DNA of 64,000 nucleotides from Bugulina stolonifera. Lineage: Eukaryota; Bryozoa; Gymnolaemata; Cheilostomatida; Bugulidae. Under the pieces are notes generated by a model that saw only the letters and a program-made list of their open reading frames with translations, ran no database searches and was not told the origin of the DNA. This document shows, piece after piece, positions 53,193-64,000 of this stretch. The stretch covers positions 23,128,298 to 23,192,297 of the forward strand of contig OW285189.1 in NCBI GenBank assembly GCA_935421135.1. The letters run 5' to 3'. Position numbers and translations under genes: made by a program. Position 1 is the first letter of the stretch. Every line of letters starts with the position of its first letter.

Positions 53193-54573
53193 CCCAATGG
53201 CTACTCCTCCACTGACCTCACATAAAAATGAGGCTCATAGGTTATCACAGTGCTCCCACTTTTGCCATCCTTTCCTTTTTATTCGGGATGAGGGAAATAT
53301 AGTAGCCGCAATGGTTAGCATCTACTAGATATCAGTATTACTCGATGAAAGAATTCGAACTACATGGAAACAAATAGAAGGATTTCCTACTCTTCCCCAC
53401 TTCGCTGTATTAATGCAAAGATCGTGCTGGACATTTCTTCATAATTCTACTTTAGAACATTATCTCTTGTCAATGTAAGAGTTCCTCCAGCATCTTCTAC
53501 ATAAGACTGCAAATATGTAATTCAGAACTTAATATTGGTACCAGTATTGTTATTATTATTACCACATATTATTATATAACATTGTATAGGGTACCATTAT
53601 CTAATAGTCTCTTCCATGTGTCATTGGTTTTAAACTTTCAGTACAACTGTATTATTTATTACATAGGCTAACATAATATTATTAATAAAACATGTAATGT
53701 ATGGTGTTGTCACAAGATGACAGCAGTATTGTTCATAATGACCATTTATTTGAATTAGAAATTATGTTGCACTTATTTTATAGTACAATTATTACAATTG
53801 TATGCGTATATTTCATATAACTATATTATTGTTTATTTTTATATTGATAGTCATAGTATTTAAGACAGTGTGATGAAGTTTATGTGAAAACAATGGTGTA
53901 GTCATGATTTCTCTCTAGCAAATTTTGCCAACTATTTTCGCCAAGTTTAGTGCAGCAACATATTGCTAGAACATTGATTGTGTTATTCCGTTGTCGTAGC
54001 AACTCAGGCCTGAACCATTTGCTCAAAGGCCCCTAGATACAAACTGTCCATACGTCGTGACTACTTAGGTGTTACACTATGGGTCAGGGTACTCATAGGT
54101 GGTGACTCACATTGTTGATGTGTGGACTTGAAGTGGAACACTAACTTTTCTATTTTTGTTTAGTTGTTATTGAAAATTTTTGTAGATTTTCTTCTTTTCT
54201 GACAATATTTTGTGAACTGTATTTTTGGTCAAATGTGTGTTTTCGGCAAAGCGATACTCCGTTCAATCACTGTTATTTTCTACATTCTTTTGATGATTAT
54301 ATTTTCTATGTCTCGTTTCTTCCTACCAGATTATTTTCATATTTTGTCTTTTTCCAGCTCTATATGCTGCCGTCCCAATACTATTGTATATTGGTTATGT
54401 TTTACTATGGCAATTTGCTATCTACTTATACAATGTTTCAATATTGCTACTGTTATGTTCTACCCAATAAATAACTGAAAGTTATTTAAGAATAGCAAAG
54501 CTTCCTGTTCAACCAAACTACCCAACTATAAAAAAACTATCTGCTTGGTCAACAGGCCACATCCCGGTAAAAT
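53193..54573. other. 3' flank of the DYRK4-like gene
   Basis: AATAAA at 53684-53689 is the likely polyadenylation signal, about 490 bases after the stop; another lies near 54468. No gene is supported in this stretch. Confidence 0.5.
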
Positions 54574-54621
54574 GAGCACAGGGGAAGCAACTCTAATGAA
54601 AATAATTTCCATGGTTCAACC

Positions 54622-54870
54622 ATGCCAAAACAGAGCGATAGTGAAGAGGAAGATAAGTTACTCAATGATAGCACTCCACCCACTCCCAATGTGATGGCTG
54701 TACGGAGTTTTCCTCTCTCCATTACCTTTGGCACTAACTTATTAACAGAAATTTCCCGCTACATGTACAAGTACATCAGAAGACTGTTATTCTGTATTAT
54801 TATATTGTATTGTTATTCAATATTAGTTATATTAATTAAATCAACCACTACCCGTGGAATTACACTGTAG
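54622..54870 (+). CDS. Small ORF with acidic N-terminus and C-terminal hydrophobic segment (doubtful)
   Basis: An 82-codon frame begins MPKQSDSEEEDKLLNDSTPP and ends with one hydrophobic helix (LLFCIIILYCYSILVILI). The first half has protein-like composition, with Ser/Asp/Glu and Pro richness, and remains open for about 16 codons upstream. The second half is AT-driven. It could be a tail-anchored microprotein, or an orphan exon whose true end is earlier. It lies between the convergent DYRK4-like and MFF genes. No homology is recognised. Confidence 0.25.
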   Translation: MPKQSDSEEEDKLLNDSTPPTPNVMAVRSFPLSITFGTNLLTEISRYMYKYIRRLLFCIIILYCYSILVILIKSTTTRGITL

Positions 54871-55043
54871 ATGGTGTACAAAGTAATTAGCTGCTAAAGC
54901 TAGTACGCCACATGAGCTATGGAGTATGAAAAACGCAATGATACCAATATGGCTGACAAAGAGATAAATAATATGACAATAAAGTGCACAATAAAAATTA
55001 GTTAGGTAGCACATCAGTATAGAGTAATTATAATATAATGTCA

Positions 55044-56834
55044 CTAGCTGGCCATCAACCAACGTATCAATTTATATGAAAAATACAATACTATAGCTGG
55101 ATATAGCAGCATGTCCCTAGTCTGTCTTTGCTGTTCCTGCCGTTCTAAGTTGGCTACTCTGCTGTCTATTGTAAGAGAACCTGGCAGTGAGTGATCCTGC
55201 ATTAAATCATGTGTAGCATGCTTAGCAGGAGATGATCCTGTGTCCATAGTTCTACAAGTACAATCATCCCGCACATGGCATAGACTAGTACATGACATAG
55301 ACTAGTATAGTTGTACATGGCATAGACTAGTATAGTTGTACATGGCATAGAATTGTACAGTTGTAGATGGTATAGATTTTGTAATTCTCTGCTATGTACA
55401 TTACAGAAAGAATACCACATATACACAAGTCATGTAATTCGAAGTTGTCATCTCCCAATTGATTGATTAAGTCGGGAGAGGACAACTTCACATTGTAATC
55501 ACTAGCCTATGGACAAGGACATACTCAGAGCCGTTGATTGTGAGAGTAGCGTCACTGAGGGAACATTAAGGATGCCATGTTGGGCCCATTAGAACCAATC
55601 AGAGTTTCCGATAGAAGGATTTGACCAATGCAATCGTTTGTTACATGGGCCAAATATGGCCTAGTGTTTACGTCCGGTGGCGTAACTCTCACAATCAACG
55701 GCTCTGGACATACTCATGTACAACTATGTGAATCCCTGTTGAGTATAGCACCGTATATAACTATATATATGCCGTACAATTATATTGCAAGTCGAGTCAA
55801 AATGAGGATTTGAGAAATTGTGGTACCACAACCACAACTCATAATCCAATGACAGAATATACTAGTACAACATGGGAAAATAACTCAATACACCTCCATT
55901 AACCTACACGTATATGTAACAGTACACCTCCATTAACCTACATGTATATGTAACAGTACACCTCCATTAACCTACATGTATATGTAACAGTACACCCACC
56001 TTATTTTACTGGCTACCTCCTCACTAAGGCTCACACTCAGCTTCCCTTCCTCAGGTTCATCTTGAATCATCGGGAATCTCTCATCTACTGTGAGCACTCG
56101 AGGTGGGGTGCTTATGTTAACATAGCTAGAGCTATCGGGGGTTACTGTATCCATAAACCCATAAGGCTCCTCTAGAATGTCCCTCTGACTTGGACCTACA
56201 TAGTCAATAACAATATACATGTATAGTAGTGAGATTATACTCCCACTATTGTAATATATGATGTACATAGAACAACTAGCAAACAGGCGAATATAGTAAC
56301 CGATGAAGTTCGTGAATGAATGAATCTGCAACTCTCACTAGTAGTCCTACTGGAAACTATTAGTAGCTAGTAGCTAGTAGACATACAATATCAATATAAA
56401 CTAGTTTTATTTCCAATTTATTCCTTCTAGTTGTGGGAGTCACTTACCAGCAAGAGTTATCTTATCGGGTATAGCCATACCAGCAGAGGTAGCCATGTGT
56501 GACGAGTTTGTGTTGGCCCTCATGTTTTCAACTTCCAAGTCATGCAGGTTCTTTCCATCTACTGATAGCCGGTTTGGCATCTTAATAAGAGATCACACAC
56601 ACAGTAGAGTGTTCCGAGTGCTAGTAGAACTATATCTAGTGACCATAGTATAAGTTATCATTTTCAATGAATAAATCATCGTAGTATATTACCTACCTTC
56701 ATTCGTTTATTAATGTCATGGGAGAAATCACGCTGACTGGTGTAAGTACCTTGCTGCAAGTACAGGTCATCGTATTCGGCAGGTATCTGTGGGACAGGAT
56801 GTGGACTGCCAACATCTGACAGGTTTCCCTCCAT
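55044..56834 (-). CDS. MFF: Mitochondrial fission factor
   Basis: Four exons chain in frame into 224 aa: 56697-56834, 56448-56580, 56000-56195, 55044-55251. The N-terminus (AEYDDLYLQQ, then FSHDINKRMKMPNRLSVDG) matches the start of MFF, where ISQRMRVPEKLKV follows a Tyr/Glu-rich segment. MAIPDKITLAG corresponds to the second short motif of vertebrate MFF (VPERIVVAG), and PPRVLTVDERFP to PPRVLTLSERPL. Near the end come a short coiled-coil segment (VANLERQEQQRQTRD) and a hydrophobic tail anchor (MLLYPAIVLYFSYKLI) closing RWLMAS. By family knowledge MFF sits in the outer mitochondrial and peroxisomal membrane and recruits the fission dynamin Drp1. It is shorter than the human long isoform (342 aa), lacking the middle part. 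The 3' gene end faces the DYRK4-like gene. Confidence 0.88.
55274..55372. repeat. 25-bp repeat x4 in the last MFF intron
   Basis: CATGGCATAGACTAGTATAG followed by TTGTA recurs four times with small changes, starting about 20 bases from the acceptor of the last MFF exon (55251/55252). Confidence 0.85.
55441..55489. repeat. Foldback hairpin, GAAGTTGTC...GACAACTTC
   Basis: GAAGTTGTCATCTCCC at 55441 and GGGAGAGGACAACTTC ending at 55489 form an inverted pair. It belongs to the same family as 31834-31870. Confidence 0.7.
55891..55999. repeat. 34-bp repeat x3 abutting the MFF exon 3 donor
   Basis: CACCTCCATTAACCTACATG followed by TATATGTAACAGTA is repeated at 55891, 55925 and 55959, and the array runs into the donor of exon 56000-56195. 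On the minus strand the real donor is AAG|GTGGGTGTACTG, while each repeat carries GGAG|GTGTACTG. Confidence 0.9.
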
Positions 56835-58079
56835 TTATAAACTGTAAATTATTCCTCTAAAAATCACAAATATATTTAGTTAAATCATTTATCAAACATT
56901 TATGGTGAAGACTACAGAATAAATAAGAAATAATGCATTCTCTCCACAACTCCTGTATTGATGAGAAGCACAGATGATTAGTAGGAAAAATGAGAAGTCA
57001 ATCTATAACTCCTGGTAGACCTACAGTATTCGATCTAAGAACGTAGGCTTATTCTACTCTACTAAAATATAAGCGTGAACATTATGCATTCAATACTGAT
57101 GATCACACCATCAGCAATACTGTACAACCCTCAATTTATTTTCAAGAGTGCAACCTGCACTCAATTTTGCAAGGCTACAGAACTCCCATACATAATTAAA
57201 CACAACTATATTTACTAACACTTAAAAGTATAAAAGTTTATCATTAATCCGGTTGAAATTTCATATTTACCACTTGATACACTCAAAATATTCCGCCAGC
57301 AGCATTTCTCCGGATGTAATTTACAATGATATTTATCAACAGGAATGCATGAAATGACCTGTCAGAACTATCTGCCCAAACTTCCAGCCACCCACACACA
57401 GTACTTTTTCAAAATTTTAATTGCACTTGTTAATTTTACAGGCTTCAACACAAAGAAATGCAATACAACATTGTAGTCACTGATAGTGAGCAGCAATACA
57501 GTATTTTAACCGATTTCCTTTTTAAAGAGTTCAGTATGCACATCACTTAATTGGTTGCAATTACAGGCGCGAGAAAGGTTGAAAATCAAAATTATCAAAT
57601 AATTATAATATAATTAAATATTTATTATAATTCATTACTATATAATCATAATAATATAGATATTCATTCATGTATCATTTGATAGTTAAAGTAGGCCTAT
57701 AGTAATAAGTATATTAAATTATATATAATAAATAAATAAAATTTAAGATAAGACATAAGTAAAGTAAAGTTCAGTTGAAAAAAATGTAATTAAGTTTTTT
57801 CACTTTGCCTGCATGTAAGTAACTAGTGTACTGTGTCTGCCCTGTGCTGTTAGTCATTAATTTGGTTATTAGATTTAGTAAAAGTGTCAATCACTTGCTG
57901 AGACTGAGTCAGTCAGTCATTCAGCGTCACAGTAAGTCGATTGGTGTGGCCATAGAGACAGCGCTGCACAATGACAATCAGTGGAGTGGCCGGAGGGTCT
58001 GTAAAGGGTAGTAGTAAAGTAGAAGCTGGCAAACCCCGGCACTGGTCATACGCTACGGCAACATAAACCATCACCATGC
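56835..58079. other. Upstream region of MFF
   Basis: AT-rich sequence containing the presumed MFF promoter. A block at 57590-57790 is almost pure A/T. No exon is supported. Confidence 0.5.
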
Positions 58080-58424
58080 TCATTGAAATATTAGCAGTTC
58101 AATTAAAACACCAAAAGCAATCACAATGCCTCCATACGCAGTAACACTCTTTGTTCTCACAACAACCCATTGCTTTGTTATAAAAATGACCACAAAGTTT
58201 CTATATAAAGAAATAAATAAATAAATATATAAACTGACTAAAATGAAACCGTCCCAAACAGGAAATGGCTGAAGTGATAAAGGTGACGTCACGGTTTTTC
58301 CACTGTTTGAACTGATATCTGTAAGTTGTCCTCTCTCACTAACTCCAATGTTATTACACAGCAACTCATAAGAAATTGAAATTGCCAACAATGCATTGTT
58401 TGTGTTGATGAAATAAAATAACAT
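58080..58424 (-). CDS. Uncharacterised two-helix ORF (doubtful)
   Basis: A 114-codon ATG-initiated frame has two hydrophobic stretches, FILVSLYIYLFISLY and GGIVIAFGVLIELLIF, with a plausible soluble N-terminal half. It has no recognised homologue and could equally be chance in AT-rich DNA; an acceptor-like CACTTCAG inside it allows other structures. It overlaps the CRE-like site at 58284. Confidence 0.25.
   Translation of the reverse strand: MLFYFINTNNALLAISISYELLCNNIGVSERGQLTDISSNSGKTVTSPLSLQPFPVWDGFILVSLYIYLFISLYRNFVVIFITKQWVVVRTKSVTAYGGIVIAFGVLIELLIFQ
58284..58291. promoter_or_regulatory. CRE palindrome
   Basis: TGACGTCA, the full CREB/ATF site, lies about 360 bases before the ATG of the membrane-protein gene at 58651. 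This is a motif match only. Confidence 0.35.
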
Positions 58425-58650
58425 TGTTAGTTTAGTTTATTAGCCTTTTTGTAGATAACCTGTGAATTTCTGTTAACAATAAGTGCTAAAAAATTACTTC
58501 ACATTAATTTATTTCAACAGAAACAATACAACTATCAAGTTAATGTATACTGAAGAATAACACTGTTCTTTGTTAGACTGAATGCATTGACTGCAGCAAA
58601 AAACTCAGACAGAAGTTTTAGCATATAGATTAGTAGCTTATTGGTAAATC

Positions 58651-60379
58651 ATGTCATCCTGCCGCAAAATCATCAGAACAAAGTGTGTCGATACACCATA
58701 CTGTGAAGATGCACGAGATGGCTATGAAGAACGTAGCATGGCTAAATGTGTTGTTCCATACTCAGCACCAGCTAAAAAGAGCATGAGTTTTCTCACCACC
58801 CAGGAACTGTTTAGTTATCGAGCCATACCAGCCGTTGGAGTGTGTGCATACTTTGGTACAGCTGTTGGGGTCATGGCTCACCATGAAACCTTTGTGAAGT
58901 AAGTTCACCGTGTACACTAGAATTGAAACAAGTGCTTGAAATATTACTATTTGCAGGTTTTTTAAAATAAATTACATTGTAGAATGCCTGTAATTATGTA
59001 TACCAGCACAAATAGGGAACTTGGTGGAATGTTTCAAAAGTGAGCGTGTATTCTGAAACATCAGAAACTGGGTGATGACTAGGAGTAACAAATCCACCTT
59101 AAATGGAATACTATACATGTGTATGTATTATATACAGTCATACAGTCTGGTGTGATATGATGCCTGTGTGTGTGTGTCTTGTAGTGATGATCAGTTATCA
59201 TTATCATAAAATACAAATACTCTATGATTATGTCATGTAGATGGTAATTTTGCTGAAACTAGATCTTAAATTCCCACATAATTTTTGTTTGAATTGCTTA
59301 TAAAGAGTACTAATTGATTTGTTCCAGCTGGTTTGGATCTGAATACACGGCAGTTAATGTGCTAAATGGACTAACAGCTGTGTCGGTGTTGGGTGCCGCA
59401 TGTTACATATATGGTAGGAGACACGTCAGGCACTCGGGTGCCTTCCAAAGAGTTGTATACCCAATCTATGGATCTATGTTCTTCAATTGTGCTTCTCTCT
59501 TTGGCTGGTCCTTCATTAAAGTAAGTAACATTAATAACATATTTAATAACATAATTAATAATTCATTTATAACAATCCCAATTCAAGATCCTATACTCAT
59601 TCACCTGTCATCCACCTACTGTAGATGTACAATATAATGATATATGCAAGTAGTAGTAGTCATGCTATACACTGTAATAAAATTTGCAAACTTTTAAACT
59701 TTTAGACACATTATCTATGTTATGACTTTCCAAAGTACTTACACTTTCTTAGCGCTTGTATGCTACTCATTTGTTCAGTAGCATGCTAGTCTGAATGGGC
59801 AGCAAACATAGTTCAGTGGCAGCATTTTGCATGGTGTATTTAACATAACATAATGTACACTCTATATGCACTACCATTATACTACGAAGTCTCACGCTAG
59901 GTAATATTAAGTAAATATTATACGAGGCACACACACGTGCATTATTATCTATTTATCAGCATCTTAGCCTGGGTTCCAAACTAGCAAAAGATTGCATGAA
60001 TACATTGGTGATGTACTAAGTAATGTAAACAGAAGTATGCTTGTGTTCAAATTCTGCCAAACTAATGTACAATTGTATATAATTCAGTCTCCCACCAACA
60101 GACCAACACATCAAAGGTTCATAAAGTTTGAACCTTAGGCTATGGGTATTTTGCAGATGCAGAACATAAAGCAACATGCTTGTATATGTACATATGTATA
60201 TAATTATTATGTGTATATTATGTATAACTAAAATAACCAAGAGTTGTCTGCACTTGCAGGAACTGCTCAAGGAACAGCGGGTGTTTGACCATCACTGGAA
60301 GTGTGCTGCAGGCATGATCAGTGGACTAACATTTCTATATGTAGGCAGGAGCTACCTGCAGTTTGTAGATCACTGGTAA
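58651..60379 (+). CDS. Unrecognised four-helix membrane protein
   Basis: Three exons, 58651-58898, 59328-59520 and 60260-60379, join in frame with clean GT-AG signals into 186 aa. The N-terminal 50 residues are hydrophilic with several Cys (CRKIIRTKCVDTPYCEDARD). Four hydrophobic segments follow: about 56-77 (YRAIPAVGVCAYFGTAVGVM), 92-110 (LNGLTAVSVLGAACYIYG), 124-146 (PIYGSMFFNCASLFGWSFI) and 161-180 (AAGMISGLTFLYVGRSYL). Small charged loops such as GRRHVRH and KELLKEQRVFDHHWK separate them. An AATAAA follows at 60520. I cannot name the family or the membrane; the lack of a signal peptide and the small size would suit a mitochondrial or ER protein, but that is speculation. Confidence 0.7.
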
Positions 60380-60519
60380 TATTTCATCGGCTCCTTTTCG
60401 GATAGACTCCACTAGTTCGAATGCTAATAATATTGTCAAATCAAGATTGTCTACTAATGTTTTGATCCAATTGCTAATACTTAGTATATCATGTTTGTGA
60501 ATTAATCTGTTTATTTTCG

Positions 60520-60525
60520 AATAAA
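60520..60525 (+). terminator. Polyadenylation signal of the four-helix gene
   Basis: AATAAA lies about 140 bases after the stop at 60379. Confidence 0.5.
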
Positions 60526-61250
60526 TGAATAACAACTGTATAATAAGGTAGAATGTTGTATGGCAGATGCCACCAATTCCATCTCGTAACATTCACAGAA
60601 GCCAGATAAGAGTTGTACATGTACATGTAGATGTACTCCAAATAAGAACATCTCACATTAATGGAAAGTAGGTATATCATACAGTCACAATACGTATACA
60701 TACATGTGTCTATGTGACACACACAAGGAAAGTACTTATTTCTAGACCTTAGTATGCACATTATCATTGTGTAATATCACGAGCTAAAATATCAAGGAGA
60801 ATACGTACATGTAAAAGCAACAACAATACCATCACAGTACAATTCAATATCAGGCATATAACCATCGAGTGAAAATGTGTAACAGCACCTTTGAGGCTAC
60901 TAGCTTGCGATAAAAAATATGTCTACCAATACCTTGGTAGATTTTGATCACCCTGTTGCACAACGCTAATGAGAATTTATAGGGCAATTCAGACCTTGTT
61001 CTATATTTATAGTGCACTTAGTTACAGTAGGCCCTATATGGTGAATACACATTACGTCTGTTAGCCATAAAGTCTTGTAGTATAGAAAATACATGAGCTT
61101 GAATTGCTCATACTTATTTGTCAAACATCATGGAAGATTTTATATATCTGGTGCCTTTATGTTAGTTTTAGAATTGGCAAATAGTAGTAGTAAAGGTCGT
61201 GGCATAAACAACAATTTTCGTTTGAGCAAGCTAGAACTTTTTCTGCATGT
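60526..61250. other. Convergent spacer
   Basis: Between the 3' ends of the four-helix gene and the last gene of the window. TACATGTA words are present; there is no gene. Confidence 0.55.
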
Positions 61251-63529
61251 TCAGAATGTGACCATGCTGTAGTCCCATTTCCTAGAGTTACTTGCTGTTC
61301 TGGGACGTCTACGTGTGCCACCCCGCCTTAATCTTCCACTAGTTGATGGTTGAGCAGTGACAGGTCTAACCAATGGCTGCTCTTTCACACCATCAACAAC
61401 AAGCTTGTAGTTTTTGTTATCTTTATCAATGAAGTTCAGGACAGCTACTCTCCAACCCAAAGTAGGCATCGGTAATGATAGACGGCGTTTTTCTTGTTCA
61501 TTAAACATGGCGTATGTTTCGGGTCGGGAGTCATTTCGGGATATGCACCTGACTTCGAAGTCTCCAATGGAAGTTATGAATGTATTTCTAAAATGATAGT
61601 GATGGCAGACATGTGATCGTACAATATACAAACACACACTAGAATTTATACTGCGAGGTAAGGCATGCATGGCAAGAATGTGTTTTTATTAAATGTAGGA
61701 TACCAACTTTATGCATTTTCGACACTGGAAATTCTCAGATGCTAACTACACAGTCATATTAAAACACAGTTCAATCTTACAGATTCTGAATTATAAAGTG
61801 TGCTTGTTCATTATGAACAAATTGATTATAATTGAGCTGCTAGGATTTGTACTAACTGTAGCTATACATAGGTAGAGATCAATACTGAAATTCAAATGAA
61901 TGTCATAATTTGTCTTCCCCTGATATGAAGTTACAGGTCGGTTATGGTTTTATGAAATTCTACAGTCATATAAGTGAGTACTCATAATCCAGAATCACGA
62001 TAGACTAAGATCCAAAGTCCTACAATGATGAGCGGTAGTAGTCAACTCATCAACATAGCAAATACAACACAGTTTATGGAGGGCTTAGAGCCCAGAATGA
62101 GATGCTAGTAAATACTAGAAAATGAACATAAATAAATGGATATTATGTGTCAACTTCTTACTGTTGAAAATATGGGAAAGCCAGTATTACACCTTCATAA
62201 TTGATAATATACATTGTAAGTATAATATTGTTATAATTATCTTCATCAGAAATAAAACAATAAAGAAAACATTGATATGTACACTACACTTGCATGTACA
62301 TGTAGATATTAAAATACAATGCACGTAATGATTTCACTATGTTCCACTCTATTATATAATCTTTTTTTATTAGCCATTGTACAAGATTACGTAATGTACG
62401 TATTGTATAACACTAATATTATGATATAATCTGAATGTACATGTTACATGTACATTATAGATTTATATCTGAGCAAACGTCAAGCATTTGACATGTAGTA
62501 CACTGGCTATGATACATATGTGTATTATAATTCATTACTAACCTTTTCTCTTCCCACACGCACCTCCCTTTAATAGGTAACATTGCTCTTCCTTGTTCAT
62601 CTGAGACAGTCAGTACGTACTTCCCCAGATAGATAAACCTAAAATCTGCTAGAGTCATACCATTTGACGGTATATATACGTCATGCCATGAAAGGAGATT
62701 CTCATCTTTCGTGTGAATATGGATGGTAAGTTTGAAGTCATAACCGGGTATACGAGTGACAACGGATGTCTTCATTATCAGGCCCACTATAACCTGCTTC
62801 ACGTTTAGACCTGATCGAGAGATGAGATCCGATATTGCTGAAGATGACATGTCTCGTAGTAAATTGACTTTATGCAGCATTGACAGGTGATTGTCTGTGT
62901 GACCAAGTGCTCTCTTGTAGATAATAAAATTAGCAGCAGCATTTGTTGAGATGTACAAGCTAGCTCCTGGTGTGTATTGTATCAAGACTGTATTATGAAA
63001 ACACTATAATTGATTTTTATGTATCATAATGAGGTATTGATCAGTGAAAACAATCAGCATCTACTATTGATACAAAACTACAGAAAAAGGTTCCATTGTA
63101 ATCTGATCATTATTATTATTTACTATAAATAAATATACTGATTTGATTTGAGGTCAATTCACTTGAATTAATAATACCAAGAATTACATGCATGTACAAC
63201 ACACAGTTTATATACATAGTGAATGTGTGTTACAGATTCACTTTTCCATGTTACCTGGAAGACTATTGCTTTAGGGTTCACCTTCATAACAGTATGTTTG
63301 TATATTGCAATACTATCATGTGACAAAGCGAGAGAGGGGATAACTCTACTAACAGACCTCCCATTTGTTGTCCAGGGGAGAATTGATGAAGGAAAATATT
63401 TTTTGCAAAGAAAGACATCCTGGTTCAAAATGTACATTTTTGAAGCATCATTTGAAGTGCAACACATGACTGCTATGATCATTATAGAATTACCCAATGG
63501 GCACTCACAATAAGAGGTTATCCTCTCAG
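61251..63529 (-). CDS. Unrecognised gene, 3' part (probably continues past the right edge)
   Basis: Three exons join in phase: 63255-63529, 62543-63003 and 61251-61587 (stop 61251-61253). They give about 357 residues. The central part is beta-rich (VIVGLIMKTSVVTRIPGYDF, FRFIYLGKYVLTVSDEQG), as in secreted or propeller-like folds. The C-terminus is basic and Ser/Thr-rich (RLRRGGTRRRPRTASNSRKW) with no membrane anchor. The first exon starts with two codon bases, so more exons must lie upstream, beyond 63529 or outside the window. An alternative acceptor at 62988/62989 does not fit the phase of the exon before it. I could not place the family; a CatSper-type accessory subunit was considered without support. 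Confidence 0.6.
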
Positions 63530-64000
63530 CTGAACAGCACAACTTCACAGTAGTCAGTGAGTTATTACAATGTACTTGGTGTTATAGTAGTGATTGTAGC
63601 AAACAGATCTGTACTGTGGAAACTGGGGGCAAGTAATTCCATGTGAGTGTATTTTGATACTATAAATTTATTACTAATTATCATCGAAGTTTGAAAGAAA
63701 ACAGAGACGAGAAACGCTTAGAATATTATAATATAAAATAATTCCTAAATCAATCAAAGCACATATTGCTTGGAAAATATAACAAAGATGTAAAAACCGG
63801 CTACAGCAGGGATCTGTTTATGATCAGAAGTGTACAGTGATTTACCAAGATCATGAAGTTGTAATCAAAAGTTGTACAGCAACCAGCACTTACTGTAAAG
63901 AAATGTGATCTATCTGAAATGGTTTAGGCTAACCTCAGAAATAAAGTATTGAGCATCAGGTCCTTCTGTACAACCATAAATTGAAAGAAAATAGAATGCT
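63530..64000. other. Right edge of window
   Basis: Probably an intron of the minus-strand gene that ends at 61251. I see no exon of fitting phase in it. Confidence 0.4.

Noticed and set aside
54212..54478. Hydrophobic 88-codon frame MNCIFGQMCVFGKA
   Set aside because: T-rich DNA gives hydrophobic translations in two overlapping frames. There are no splice or homology signals, and an AATAAA overlaps its end.
63223..63513. Plus-strand 96-codon frame
   Set aside because: It is antisense to the minus-strand exon 63255-63529, which joins its neighbour in phase.
61251..63529. CatSper accessory subunit
   Set aside because: The beta-rich character was suggestive, but no diagnostic motif or C-terminal membrane helix is present.

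Overview
The window is nuclear DNA of an animal. The genes are broken by many mostly short GT-AG introns, use the standard code, and encode animal families (SLC49A4, NUDCD1, EEF1D, DYRK4, MFF). The DNA is AT-rich, introns and spacers are full of minisatellites and small foldback elements, and genes lie close together. This suggests an early-branching invertebrate, possibly a sponge; that placement is inference. I found no bacterial, viral or organelle genes. Exon chains were rebuilt by hand from splice signals, reading phase and family similarity. Six of them close in frame from ATG to stop.

Layout, left to right. (1) 171-948 (+): 3' end of an SLC49A4/DIRC2-like transporter. (2) 2411-7600 (+): a complete second copy in tandem, 481 aa, with a decayed extra exon 3 in an intron. 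(3) 8234-15483 (-): NUDCD1, 9 exons, 584 aa. Its introns carry a 1.9-kb DNA transposon and several minisatellites. (4) 16830-28058 (-): a 15-exon, 697-aa protein joining an acidic N-terminus, a GNAT acetyltransferase domain, a coiled coil and a C-terminal PARP domain whose usual catalytic His is Cys. I do not recognise this combination; it is the best novelty candidate here. (5) 29368-31176 (+): EEF1D, 247 aa, divergent from gene 4 across a short shared promoter. (6) 34984-53192 (+): a DYRK4-like kinase with alternative first exons and one GC-AG intron. (7) 54622-54870 (+): a doubtful small ORF. (8) 55044-56834 (-): MFF, 224 aa, tail-anchored. (9) 58651-60379 (+): an unrecognised 186-aa four-helix membrane protein. 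(10) 61251-63529 (-): 3' part of an unrecognised gene that probably continues past the right edge.

There is no operon-like logic; the genes are a housekeeping mix (lysosomal transport, co-chaperone, translation elongation, kinase, mitochondrial fission). The most striking non-coding pattern is tandem repeats that copy or abut splice sites. Five exon boundaries in four genes are affected, and the repeats multiply donor or acceptor motifs. In two genes, use of a displaced donor would bring an immediate stop codon.
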